Made by a program: the position numbers and the translations under genes. DNA of 21,996 nt, taken from assembly GCA_044450785.1 (NCBI GenBank), contig JBIOJM010000149.1, positions 1-21,996 on the forward strand. Direction: 5' to 3'. Below, one piece after another: positions 1-8,800 of the stretch (its first letter is position 1; every line of letters begins with the position of its first letter). This stretch comes from JBIOJM01 sp044450785. GTDB lineage: Bacteria; Planctomycetota; Planctomycetia; Isosphaerales; Isosphaeraceae. The notes under the pieces were generated by a model. That model searched no databases, was not told the DNA's origin, and saw only the letters and a list, made by a program, of their open reading frames with translations.

Positions 1-312
1 ATCCCCTGGCCGAGCCATCGCAAGGCATCGCTGTCTCGCACGTCGCGCGCCCATTGTGCTGGCGACAGGCGGCCTTGGCTGGTCTCGTACAAGACGATCT
101 TGAGCATGAGGTCCGCGTTGTGGGCCAGGGACCCGACCCCAAGGTAACTCGCTTGCAGACTGGTTCGATCCAATCCGTTGACGAACGCGTCGATGATGCG
201 TGCGGGGTGATCGACGTCCAACGCGGTTTCCCATTGCTGCCAGAGCGGGGAGCCCGGTGGCGCGGGCGGGGAAGCAAAGCGGCTTTTTTGGTGACTGAGT
301 TTCGACTACCAT
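1..312 (-). pseudogene. IS transposase, 5' part (IS1182-like), frameshifted, runs off left edge
   Basis: Read on the minus strand, positions 1-283 encode an open frame with the pattern LWQQWETALDVDHPAR, then a GLDRTSL helix, DLMLKIVLYE and SPAQWARDVRDSD. This resembles the N-terminal region of IS1182/IS5-like DDE transposases; the catalytic part would lie beyond the window. The only good start is the ATG at 310-312, preceded by AAGGAGG (324-330, minus strand) 11 bases upstream. That ATG is in a different frame from the transposase-like part: the transposase frame has a TAG stop just upstream and needs a +1 shift. The switch point is a run of six A (284-289); with five A the protein would read MVVETQSPKSRFASPPAPPG and continue into the conserved part. 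The element is therefore either inactivated or carries a homopolymer sequencing error. Family assignment is from memory of the motif pattern. The outer IS end should lie between about 391 and 598 but I could not identify a terminal repeat. Confidence 0.7.
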
Positions 313-321
313 CGTCGTCGT

Positions 322-390
322 GGCCTCCTTGTGTGACGACAATTAAAAGCGGCGCACATCATGTGCGTTTTGCCCAAACACAGGGAGGCC
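322..390 (-). promoter_or_regulatory. Nested hairpin covering the transposase ribosome binding site
   Basis: Outer arms 322-334 and 378-390 are complementary at 12 of 13 positions. Inside them, 353-359 and 361-367 form a perfect 7-bp hairpin (CGCACAT/ATGTGCG, one-base loop). The left outer arm contains the AAGGAGG Shine-Dalgarno sequence (324-330) of the minus-strand transposase. In a transcript starting upstream, the 378-390 arm would be made first and could pair with the ribosome binding site. Blocking of translation from read-through transcripts is known for other IS elements such as IS10 and IS50; applying it here is inference. Confidence 0.5.
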
Positions 391-598
391 ACTTTTTTTC
401 GCCACGCCGCCTATCTCCCCCAAAAAGCTGGACGTTCTCCGCAAGGGGGGGAAAGGAAACGCGGGGCTCGCCGGGGAAAGTGCGCAACGAAACCGCGATG
501 AACGCGGCACCTCCGCAAGACCCGCTTTTCATCACCCCAGTCCGCGCCTCTCCGCAGTCAAGCTCTTAGTAAAGACGTGTGCTTACCGGGCTTGTTCT
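391..598. other. Gene-free spacer between IS element and M56 gene
   Basis: No supported gene. It contains short homopolymer runs and should include the outer end of the IS element, but no terminal inverted repeat or target-site duplication can be recognised because the other IS end is outside the window. An 8-bp inverted repeat, AGTAAAGA (568-575) and TCTTTACT (596-603), overlaps the M56 stop codon (599-601); it could act in termination but has no T-tract after it on the minus strand. Confidence 0.4.
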
Positions 599-3500
599 TT
601 ACTTGTCGGCCCGACCCAATGCCTCGCCGACGGCCTTGCCGATCTCGTGGTACCAGAGGTCCTTGGCGACCACCTTCCCGTCCGGGCCGATCAAGATCGT
701 GGCGGGGACGTTTTCGTCGTCGACGGCATACGCCAAGGAGATCGGGTTCGAGAGCGGACCGACGATCGCCTGGCGCCAGGGCTCACCCTTGTCCTCGATG
801 AACTTCCGCGTCTCGGGGTTGTCGGCCGCGAAGGTCAAGCTGAGGATCGCGAGACGAGGGTCCTTGCCGAACTTCTGGTTCACGTCGTTCAGCCGGGTGA
901 TCTGAATGCCCGCCTGTGAGTTCCAGATCGGGCCGAAGTCGATCAGGAGGAATTTCCCCTGGAAATCGCCCGGCACGGCGAGCCTCTTGCCCTCGACGGT
1001 GGTGACCTCGAAGGCGGGCGCGGGCGCGCCGGCCTTGAGCGCAAAGCGGGGCCGGAGCCGCATGACGCCGAGATTCAGTGGCTCATCGCTGCGCCCCCCA
1101 GGAATCGCTGGGACCGTGAAGGTCCGAACGATCCGGCCGAATGGTCCTGGGTCACGGCCAAAGGTCGCTCTGACGTGAAACTGGGCCTTCCCATTCACCC
1201 GGATGGCCAGCCGGTACTCTCCCTGCGGGACGTCGTCGATCCGGAACGATCCGTCGGGTGCGAGGCCCACGCTGACCGACACGCCATGGCTCGCGTACTC
1301 ACGGCCTTCGGGGCTTCCTGACCAGCCAGCCATCCAGTCGTTCCACTCGGCACCAAGCGACGTCTTCCCGCGGAAAAGCCTCAAGGGCTCGGGCAAGGCG
1401 CGGTTGCTTTCCAGACGGGCTTCGGACTCCACGGAGAAATCGACGGGCTCCGTCCAACCCTCCGGCGGCTCGATTCGGCCGATGATCGGCCGCCCCTTGC
1501 CGCCGAGCATGACGTGTGCCGTCGCGCCCGGTTCGACGCGAACTGCCTCGCCACTCGACCAGATGTGCCCGGGGCCGTCGGTGTGGTCCCGCCGCAATAC
1601 GCGCAAGCCGGTGTCCGGGACGACGTTTTTGAATGTGAACCGGCCCTCCGGGTCGGTCGTCGCCTTGTGATCGAGGGAGATGGTGCAGAATGCCGCGGGA
1701 TCCCGGATCATCCCGTCCAGATGCAATTCCTGGTTCGGCACGGAACGGCGGCCGATGAGGTATTGCCCTTCCACTTGCGCGTACGGCTTGGCCTGCATCT
1801 TGGGTGACTTCTCCAGCGCCGCCTTGTTCGCGAGGGCGTAGGAGTCGTCGCCCAGGATCAGGACAAACCAGGGCTTGTCGTAGTCAGGGATCGCGAACGT
1901 CCCGTCGGGCCCCGTGCGATCCTCTCGGCTGTTGCTCCCTTGGGCCGCGACGCCATCCTGGATGCTGAGACCCCCGCCGGATTGGATTTCGAGCAGGCGG
2001 GCGCCGGCGAGCGGCTTGCCATCGGGACGGAGCACCGTCGCGACAGCACCGGCGGGCTTGGTCGTGCCAGGCACGAGCGCGATGTCGTAATCAATCACGG
2101 CCTTTTCCTCGCGCCGGAACGTTCGCGAAACGAACGTCTGGAAACCGGGACTTCGACCCCGGAACTTGTAAGCGTCGGCCGTGACGGGGAAGTTGATGTC
2201 CAAGTCGCCCTGGAAGACCCCGGTGCTGTATCCCAACTCTGGCAAGCTGGTCCATTTCAACGGTTCGCCCGACTTCGGGTCGACGGCGCTGTACTCGACC
2301 GTGGCGTTGTCGACTCGCTTCTTGGTCTCGGCATCGCGCACCGTGCCTTGAATCCTGAGGGATGGCTTGAGCGTAAAGACCACATCCTCGCTGGACGGGG
2401 CCACGTGCTGCTGGAACACGCCGCGGTAGCCTGTTTGGTTGACGTCGACGATCAATTCGTCGTTGGGGGCATCGTCCCAGCGGAACCGGCCGTCGGCGTC
2501 GGTCCAGAGGAAGGCCCTCAGGCATCGGTGGCCGCGCCAGGTGTCGGGGTTGACGAACGCCCCGGCGACTGGCTTGCCGTCGGGATCGACCACGCGACCC
2601 TTGAGGGTGCGCGGTCGGCCCAGGGTGATCTCGACTTGCGGGACTGCCGCGCCGATCTTCACGCGCTGGTCTCCGGGCGCGTGTCCCTTGGCGATGGCCA
2701 CGAGGAACCATTCCCCCGCGTTGACCTGCCCGGTGCGGAACCGACCGCCGGCGTCGGTCGAGACCGCGAAGTCATCGATCTGGATCGCGCGCTCGTGGTC
2801 GGCGGAGAGAACGCGGGCCCCGGCAACCGGCTTGCCATCGGCATCCACCACCCGGCCCTCGATCGGCACGCCCTTCTTCATGATCGTCACGGCCTTGCTC
2901 GCGCGCAGGTCGGCGATCTTCGGGATGATTTCCTTCTGGCTGTAGTCTCTCGCGCTGAGGAAATCCGGGTGCACGATGCGGAAGCCGAGCATCTCTCCCG
3001 TCGTCTCGGGAGCGCCCGAGGTCTGCCAGTGGCCGTCGGGGCCGGTGACGACACGTAGGTCGTACAGTAGCTCGTGGGGATCCTTCTTCTTGTAGTTATG
3101 GCTCCAGAGAAAGATCGTCGCCCCCGCGATCGGCCGTCCGACCTCATCCTGAACGAAACCGCCAAGGGTTTCACCGGGCTGCAGCTTGATCGTGTCGCCC
3201 TCGGGGATCGGCTTGTTCGGGTCCCGCCCCCACGCGCGGCGCTGCATCGCGCGGCCCTTGCCCCAGACATCGATGCTGAAGTCTCGATCGGAAGGGTCGG
3301 TGGAATGCGTGATGTCGAGACGGCCCTGCGCGTCGGTCTTGCGCCAGTCGTCGCGGAGTGACATCCAGACACGGACGTCGGCGTCCGGAACCGGCTCACC
3401 TGTATCGGCGGCGACGACCTGGAGGTGGAACACGCGGCCGGCATTGCCCGCGGGAGGGGCGGGGTCGGCCGCCTTGGGCGCCTTCGGTGGATCATCGAGC

Positions 3501-4690
3501 GTTGTTGCTCGGGCCTCGGTTCGAACGAGCTGGATCGCCCCGATGACACTCGCCACGGTGATTGCCATCGTGGCGATCGCGAGCCTCGCGGGCCATCGGG
3601 GCAGGCAGCGATCATCGCCGTTGCTCCGTTCGATCTGAGCCAAACGCCGGCCGAGTTTTGAAGGCCGGGCCATCGCCAGCCCAAGCGCCGGGCCGGGCCG
3701 GCGGACCATGCCGGAAGCCACGGCGAGCAGCGTCTCTCGATAAGCCGAGGGACCTCCCATCTCGTGAACGCACAGCTCGTCGCACGCCCGCTCTCGCACC
3801 TCGACGATGGCACGGCCCAGCAACCAGACCAGGACATGAGGCCAGTAGAGGGCCTGCACGAACCGCAGGAGCAGGTTCCAGGGATAGTCGCCCCGCCGTA
3901 CGTGGGAGAGCTCGTGCAGCAGCACCGCATCGGCATGTCCGCGCGAGTCCGGGCCCGCCAGCGAGCTCGGCAGCACGACCGTCGGACGAAGCCAGCCGAG
4001 GACCACGGGGACGCTCACGCCAGGCGACCACGCCAGGACCACGTCGCGGCCGATCCCCAGCCGCCTTTGCCAGCGCTCCAGGGCCTCGGTCCATTCCGTG
4101 TCGTCGACCTTCACGCAAGAGCGTCGAAGTCGCGCAACGGCCAGTAGCGAGGTGCCCATGCGGGCGATCAAGACCAACACGGCGATGGCATATCCCGCGA
4201 TCGCGATCGCAGCCCAATCGGTGCTCCGGGTGTGCGTTGAAGCGGCTGGATGAGCCTCCGCGACGGTCACCCGTGCCGGCAGAACAGGAGGAACTAGATC
4301 GGCACCGCGGACGAGCTTGACCGCTGACCTCGAAGCGACCGAAGGGTTGCCGTGGGCCGGAGTGATCGGCATCGTGTCTTCGGCGAAATTGCGGGGCCGG
4401 GCGCTCGCGGAGGGCGAGATGGACACGGACGCCGCATCCGACCTTGCAGCGATTGTTGCCGGCGGGAGGCAAGCGATCGGCACCGAGGGCAAGACCGCGG
4501 CCGAGAACGGCAGCAGCAAGAGTCCGATGAGTCCGGCGTTGCCGACCGCCGAGCCGAGCAATGCCCGCCGGCGTCCCAGTACGTTCTGGATCAACAGCAC
4601 GATCACAAGGATTGCAGTCGCCTTCGTGGCCAGGTCGAGGCCAAAGGCGAGTGCGGTCGACGACCAGGACATTCCCAAGGAAGAATTCAC
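599..4690 (-). CDS. BlaR1-type M56 peptidase with carboxypeptidase-regulatory-like repeats and a redox-dead thioredoxin-like C terminus
   Basis: 1363 residues, starting with GTG at 4690 that overlaps the stop of the upstream blaI-like gene by 4 bp (GTGA), so the two are translationally coupled. Two N-terminal membrane segments (about 24-38 and 53-75), another near 158-177, then the M56 zinc motif HELSH at 259-263 with ERACDE at 300-305, and a further membrane segment near 368-388. After it comes a long region of carboxypeptidase-regulatory-like beta-sandwich units; clear unit starts are near 421, 509, 609, 696, 779 and 882, with the signature DGKPVAGA. Residues 1218-1363 resemble an AhpC/TSA-TlpA thioredoxin fold (GAPAPAFEV, KFLLIDF, VPATILIGPDGKVVAKDL), but the place of the WCxxC active site reads GPIWNSQA (1253-1260) with no cysteine. 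In known BlaR1 systems the M56 domain cleaves the BlaI repressor after a signal reaches the outer sensor. Here the penicillin-binding sensor is replaced by the repeat/thioredoxin-like region, so a beta-lactam signal is not implied. What it senses is unknown. Confidence 0.9.
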   Translation of the reverse strand: MNSSLGMSWSSTALAFGLDLATKATAILVIVLLIQNVLGRRRALLGSAVGNAGLIGLLLLPFSAAVLPSVPIACLPPATIAARSDAASVSISPSASARPRNFAEDTMPITPAHGNPSVASRSAVKLVRGADLVPPVLPARVTVAEAHPAASTHTRSTDWAAIAIAGYAIAVLVLIARMGTSLLAVARLRRSCVKVDDTEWTEALERWQRRLGIGRDVVLAWSPGVSVPVVLGWLRPTVVLPSSLAGPDSRGHADAVLLHELSHVRRGDYPWNLLLRFVQALYWPHVLVWLLGRAIVEVRERACDELCVHEMGGPSAYRETLLAVASGMVRRPGPALGLAMARPSKLGRRLAQIERSNGDDRCLPRWPARLAIATMAITVASVIGAIQLVRTEARATTLDDPPKAPKAADPAPPAGNAGRVFHLQVVAADTGEPVPDADVRVWMSLRDDWRKTDAQGRLDITHSTDPSDRDFSIDVWGKGRAMQRRAWGRDPNKPIPEGDTIKLQPGETLGGFVQDEVGRPIAGATIFLWSHNYKKKDPHELLYDLRVVTGPDGHWQTSGAPETTGEMLGFRIVHPDFLSARDYSQKEIIPKIADLRASKAVTIMKKGVPIEGRVVDADGKPVAGARVLSADHERAIQIDDFAVSTDAGGRFRTGQVNAGEWFLVAIAKGHAPGDQRVKIGAAVPQVEITLGRPRTLKGRVVDPDGKPVAGAFVNPDTWRGHRCLRAFLWTDADGRFRWDDAPNDELIVDVNQTGYRGVFQQHVAPSSEDVVFTLKPSLRIQGTVRDAETKKRVDNATVEYSAVDPKSGEPLKWTSLPELGYSTGVFQGDLDINFPVTADAYKFRGRSPGFQTFVSRTFRREEKAVIDYDIALVPGTTKPAGAVATVLRPDGKPLAGARLLEIQSGGGLSIQDGVAAQGSNSREDRTGPDGTFAIPDYDKPWFVLILGDDSYALANKAALEKSPKMQAKPYAQVEGQYLIGRRSVPNQELHLDGMIRDPAAFCTISLDHKATTDPEGRFTFKNVVPDTGLRVLRRDHTDGPGHIWSSGEAVRVEPGATAHVMLGGKGRPIIGRIEPPEGWTEPVDFSVESEARLESNRALPEPLRLFRGKTSLGAEWNDWMAGWSGSPEGREYASHGVSVSVGLAPDGSFRIDDVPQGEYRLAIRVNGKAQFHVRATFGRDPGPFGRIVRTFTVPAIPGGRSDEPLNLGVMRLRPRFALKAGAPAPAFEVTTVEGKRLAVPGDFQGKFLLIDFGPIWNSQAGIQITRLNDVNQKFGKDPRLAILSLTFAADNPETRKFIEDKGEPWRQAIVGPLSNPISLAYAVDDENVPATILIGPDGKVVAKDLWYHEIGKAVGEALGRADK

Positions 4691-5091
4691 GAGGTCTCTC
4701 CTCTCCTTCGACGTTTCGGGCCGGTGGACAAGGTGGCGGACCGTCGAAGTTCATCCAGTTGCTGCTGCGACAGGTGCTCATCCTCGATCAAGCGCAACAC
4801 CAGGTCCTCGGCCGACCCGGCGAAGAATCGGGTCAACACGCTCCGCACCGCGAGCCGCTGAGCCTTCTGCCGTCCGACCAGCGCACGATGGACGTACGCC
4901 TTGCCGCGGACCACATGCGTGAGGTAACCCTTGTTCTCGAGCACGCGCAAGAGGGTCCGCACCGTCGAGTCGTGCGGCGTCCCCGACAAGGCCTCGCGGA
5001 CCTGCTCGGCCGTGGCCTCCCCGAGCCGCCAGACGACATCCATGATCTGGGCCTCACGCTCGGTCAGGGACTGGGACACTTGTCGAGCCAT
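4687..5091 (-). CDS. BlaI/MecI/CopY-family transcriptional repressor
   Basis: 134 residues from the ATG at 5089-5091. The N terminus LTEREAQIMDVVWRLGEA, followed by ATAEQVREAL and STVRTLLRVLENKGYLTH, is the typical winged helix-turn-helix of BlaI/MecI/CopY repressors, and the length fits the family (about 120-135). The frame stays open upstream to 5160 with further possible starts at 5136 and 5160, but a promoter -10 (5132-5137) and -35 (5155-5160) lie there, so 5091 is the better start. The family binds as a dimer to dyads in its own promoter and is inactivated by cleavage by the partner M56 protease, which is encoded directly downstream with a 4-bp overlap. The basic C terminus (GPKRRRRGETS) is unusual for the family by my reading. 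Confidence 0.92.
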   Translation of the reverse strand: MARQVSQSLTEREAQIMDVVWRLGEATAEQVREALSGTPHDSTVRTLLRVLENKGYLTHVVRGKAYVHRALVGRQKAQRLAVRSVLTRFFAGSAEDLVLRLIEDEHLSQQQLDELRRSATLSTGPKRRRRGETS

Positions 5092-5106
5092 GGCGGTCAC
5101 CGTTTT

Positions 5107-5122
5107 CGTTAAATGATTAACG
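5107..5122. promoter_or_regulatory. Operator-like dyad O1 (probable BlaI site)
   Basis: CGTTAA-ATGA-TTAACG: perfect 6-bp arms with a 4-bp centre. It lies just downstream of the predicted transcription start and 16 bases before the blaI start codon, a position suited to repression. An 8-bp direct repeat, CGGTCACC, flanks it at 5094-5101 and 5127-5134. Assignment to BlaI is inference from position and from the existence of a second copy. Confidence 0.65.
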
Positions 5123-5131
5123 GACACGGTC

Positions 5132-5160
5132 ACCATAGCGTCCTGGCAGGCACGGGTCAA
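5132..5160 (-). promoter_or_regulatory. Sigma70-like promoter of the blaI-M56 operon
   Basis: On the minus strand TTGACC (5155-5160) is separated by 17 bases from TATGGT (5132-5137): 5 of 6 and 4 of 6 matches to the sigma70 consensus at ideal spacing. Transcription would start near 5125, giving a leader of about 34 bases before the ATG at 5091. The two GTTAA-N4-TTAAC dyads bracket it. Confidence 0.65.
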
Positions 5161-5167
5161 TAGTTCT

Positions 5168-5183
5168 TGTTAAAACATTAACG
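5168..5183. promoter_or_regulatory. Operator-like dyad O2 (probable BlaI site)
   Basis: The same GTTAA-N4-TTAAC dyad (centre AACA), directly upstream of the -35 box. Its centre is 61 bp from that of O1, so two repressor dimers could bracket the promoter. Confidence 0.65.
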
Positions 5184-5368
5184 GTGGCCCGAAAACGGGG
5201 ATAAGTCCAAGTAGTTCAAAGCGGGAGAAGACGCCCGGCGTGTGGAAGCAACGGTGCGGTCGGCTCAGCAAGACCGAGAATACGGAAACCCATGGTGACG
5301 GCGTCCGCTAAATGACGTGTGGAGAGCCCTGCGCCGTGCTGGTTGGGATCGAAGACTGCGACGCGGAA
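5184..5368. other. Gene-free stretch with no recognised content
   Basis: No coding frame with protein-like character, no RNA gene and no strong dyad is seen here. It separates the blaI promoter region from the repeat array. Confidence 0.4.
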
Positions 5369-5730
5369 GACCGGCGGCTAGCGCCGTGCCGCTCACAGGA
5401 CCGAATGGACCGTGGAATATGAGCGGAATGGCGCTAGCCACCGGTGTATGGCGATCGACGATCGACGGGTTGACCGGCGGCTAGCACCGTGCCGCTCACA
5501 GGACCGAATGGACCGTGGAATATGAGCGGAATGGCGCTAGCCACCGGTGTATGGCGATCGACGATCGACGGGTTGACCGGCGGCTAGCGCCGTGCCGCTC
5601 ACAGAAGCGTCTCAGGACCGAATTGACCGTGGAATCTGATTGGCGATCGACGATCGCCGGGTTGACCGTCGGCTAGCGCCGTGCCGCTGACAGGAGCGTC
5701 TCACTCACGACCGAATGGACCGTGGAATGA
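5369..5730. repeat. Tandem array of hairpin-forming repeats (103-bp unit)
   Basis: Four units begin with GACCGGCGGCTAGC or a close variant at 5369, 5472, 5575 and 5664. The first two are 103 bp each and differ at one base (G at 5383, A at 5486). Unit 3 is 89 bp and unit 4 is about 67 bp; both share the left arm and the GACCGAATGGACCGTGG core but have lost the right arm. In unit 1 the arm CCGGCGGCTAGCGCC (5371-5385) pairs with GGCGCTAGCCACCGG (5430-5444) at 14 of 15 positions, and inside it CCGCTCA (5389-5395) pairs perfectly with TGAGCGG (5420-5426). The unit also contains the duplicated GATCGAC motif. This looks like a REP/BIME-type or miniature mobile palindrome. There is no coding capacity. 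Confidence 0.85.
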
Positions 5731-5744
5731 GGTGTGGTTATTTC

Positions 5745-5760
5745 GCCGCCGTTCGGCGGC
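5745..5760 (-). terminator. Stem-loop after the ThuA-dehydrogenase-cytochrome gene
   Basis: GCCGCC (5745-5750) and GGCGGC (5755-5760) form a GC-only stem with a four-base loop, 45 bp after the stop of the minus-strand gene ending at 5805. No T-tract follows, so this is at best a non-canonical terminator. Confidence 0.3.
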
Positions 5761-5804
5761 TGGAAACACGCCGCCGTCTGCTCCGGAATGTCCAGGCTCC
5801 TCAC

Positions 5805-8800
5805 TCACCGCCCGGCCTTCGGCAATGGGACCTGCGTCCGGTGCATCAAGTACGAAAGCAGGTCGCGAGTCTCGGTCTCGCTCAGCGGAGCGAGCAGTCC
5901 GTCTGGCATCAGCGAAAGTGGCGACGGCTGAACGTTGTCGATCTCCCGGCGATCCAGGACCACGGCCTCGGTCTGGGTCTGCAGGGTCAACGTGCGGTCC
6001 GTCCGCGCTCGTACCAGGCCGTTGAGCACGCGACCGTCGTTCATCGCAACGACGACCATCCGGAAATCGGCGTTCACCGAGGCGCTCGGGTCGACGAGGT
6101 TTTCGAGCAGGTAGTCGAGGTTGTCCCGGCCGGCGCCGGTCAGATCGGGACCGATCTCGCCGCCGTATCCATACAGCTTGTGGCATGAGCCGCAGATCCG
6201 GTCGAAGACGGCCCGCCCGCGGCTGCGGTCGGCCCGGGCAAGCACGGCCGCGCTTGACTGGTTCTTGAGCGCCGCGATTTGCTCGCGCTTGTCGGCCGCC
6301 GATTCGCGCTGCACACCCCAGACCTGCGCGAGTCGCTCGGTGAGCGCCGGGTCGCCCAGGCTGCGGATCTGCCGGGCGTGAAAAGCCGTGAGGTCCTGGC
6401 GCGGGATCTTTCCGGCGGAGATCTGGTCGAGCAGGGCCCGAGCGAAGGCCGGGCGCGAGGTCAGCGTCTCGAGCAGTACGGACCGTTCCGAGGGGTGGAA
6501 CGCACGGTAACTCTCAGCGAGCTTCCCGCCGATCGCCGGGTCGTCGAAGAGCGCCAGGCCGCGCACGGCGACCGAGTTGAGAAAGCTCACCCGCACCAGC
6601 CGCTCGCAGACCGCGCGCAGGTCGGGAGGGCGAGCGTCGATCAGCGCCCTGAGCGCGGCCATTCTCACGTCGAGGGATGCCGAATCGTCCAGTGCCAGGC
6701 GCTTCACTTCCTCGAGCGCCCGGCCGTCGCCGAACAGCACGTTCAAATCGCGCGCCCGCTGACGCAAAGCCGGGTCCGTCGCAGTCGAGAGTTTGTCCTG
6801 GAGCCGATCCCAGGCGGCGGGCTTTTTCGCCTTGCGCCAGCCGGTCAGGGCATCGCTCACACCCGCGACCACCTGAGCCTGAAAACCTTCGGGCTGTCGC
6901 CCCGCGGCTTCGAGCAGCGCGTTCAGCGGACCGGAATGAGTCTCGATATCCTCACCCAACCGGCGCGCGATCAAGCGCAGCACGTTCGGGAGCCGGCAGT
7001 CGATCGCCAGTCGGACGAGCGCGTCAGGATCGGACTCGGCGACCGGGATCAAGCCCGTCCAGATCAAGGGCGGGATATTGTGGTCCGAATTGTCCTCGGA
7101 TCGCGAGACAAGGGCCTGTGCCAGCGGCTCGCGCTGGCTGACCGGCAACCGCTGAAGCGTCGAGGCAAGCACCAGTCTCACCAGGCCCGAGGGGTCTTCC
7201 CTGGCGAGGGAGGCGAGCTCGCTCCGCAAGTGAGCAGACAGCTCAACGTCACGCCCGCCCCGAAAGCTGTAAATTGTGTCGATCGGCAGCGTGTCGGTCA
7301 GGAGCCGGATGGCCCACGCGCGGACGGACTCGTGTTCGTGCCGGAGCAGCCCGCGCAGGAAGCGGGCGTCCGTGCCGCCGATCACGTGGAGGGAACACAA
7401 AGCGCGGACCTTTCGTGACGGATCGGGGTCCTGCTCGAAGAGAGACTTGAGGGCAGCCTTTGCTTCTTGCAGCGGCTCGCCCCGGGTCGATCGCTCCGCC
7501 AGCACGCGTCGCGCCTTGCGCACGAACCACTCGTTCGCGTGGCGGTGCAGCGCGACGAGATCGTGCTCCCCAAGTTTCGACACGTCGCGAACGTCAACGC
7601 GCGGGGGCCCTCCGTATGTGATCCGGTAAATCCGGCCGGAACTTCGGTGGACGCCATCATGCTCGTGGCACTCGCCCGTATCACTCCAATCGAGCACGAA
7701 CACGCTGCCGTCGGGGCCGTAGGAGAGGTCGATGCCGCGGAACCAGGGATCCGCCGCGAACAAGATGTCGGGCTCGTGCCGCCCGACGTAGCCGCTGCCG
7801 GCGCGTTCGAGCCGCTCGACGTTGACGCGCCGGCCGTGGAAGTTGAGGGTGAACAGCTTGTCCCGGTACGGCTCCGGCCACTGGCCGGCCAGGTAGATCA
7901 TCAGCCCGCTATGCGCATGCCCGCCGCCACGGCGGTCGTCTTCACTCCCCGGAATCAAGAACTTCTTGTATTCAATCGAATTGTTCCAGTGATAGTGGTC
8001 GGCATGCTGGTCGATGATCGCGTATGCCCGCGGGTTCGGTTCGATCGTGTGCGGGCGCGCAAAATGGGCGCCGGGGATCGTGTGCCAGAGATGGCCGTTG
8101 ACGGTGTTGATGAAGAAGGCCTCCCCGAGCGCGTTCCAGTCGTGTCCCCAGGGATTGGTCGTGCCGTGGCAAAGGACCTCGAACCGCTTGTGGACGGGGT
8201 GGTATCGCCAGAGGCCGCCGCGGATCGGGATGCGCTCGGCATCGGGTGTGCCGGGGGCCCCGATCTGGCCTGGTGAGGAGGCACCGCATCGCCCGTAGAG
8301 CCAACCGTCGGGCCCCCAGCGCAGTCCGTTGGCGAAGGTGTGATGGTTCTCCGTGGCGACCGTGAAGCCATCGAGCAAGACCTCGGCCGGCCCGTCGGGG
8401 ACATCGTCGCCGTCGCGGTCGGGGAAGAACAGCAGTTGCGGCGGGCAGATCAGCCAGACGCCTCCAAACCCCAGCTCCACGCTGCCGAGCCTCTGGACCT
8501 GGTCGGTGAAGATCGTGCGTTTGTCCATGCGGCCATCCGCGTCGGTGTCCTCGAAGATCAAGACGCGGTCGCGAAGGCGGAGATCGAACCTCTCAGTGAT
8601 GTCGGAGTAGGTGTAATTCTCGGCGACCCAGAGACGCCCGCGCGTGTCCCAGGCCATTGCGACCGGATTCTGCACGTCCGGCTCGGCCGCGAAGACGTTG
8701 ACCCGGAAACCCGCCGGGGCCTGGAAGCCGGCCGCAGCCTCCGCCGGCCGCATCGGCCGCGTCGACGAACGCTCTGTATTGGGTGGTTCCTGTAGCACCT

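Noticed and set aside
283..292. Programmed -1 frameshifting at A-AAA-AAG in the transposase
   Set aside because: The slippery heptamer is present in the ATG frame, but a -1 shift leads to a frame without transposase character; the conserved part needs +1.
1940..3058. 372-residue plus-strand open frame antisense to the M56 gene
   Set aside because: Composition typical of an antisense shadow; the opposite strand holds clear DGKPVAGA-type repeat units.
5092..5160. Earlier in-frame starts for the BlaI-like gene (5136 and 5160)
   Set aside because: They overlap the -10 and -35 boxes and the O1 dyad, and would make the protein longer than the family.
5369..5730. CRISPR array
   Set aside because: The 103-bp units are nearly identical over their full length, so there are no variable spacers, and no cas genes are nearby.
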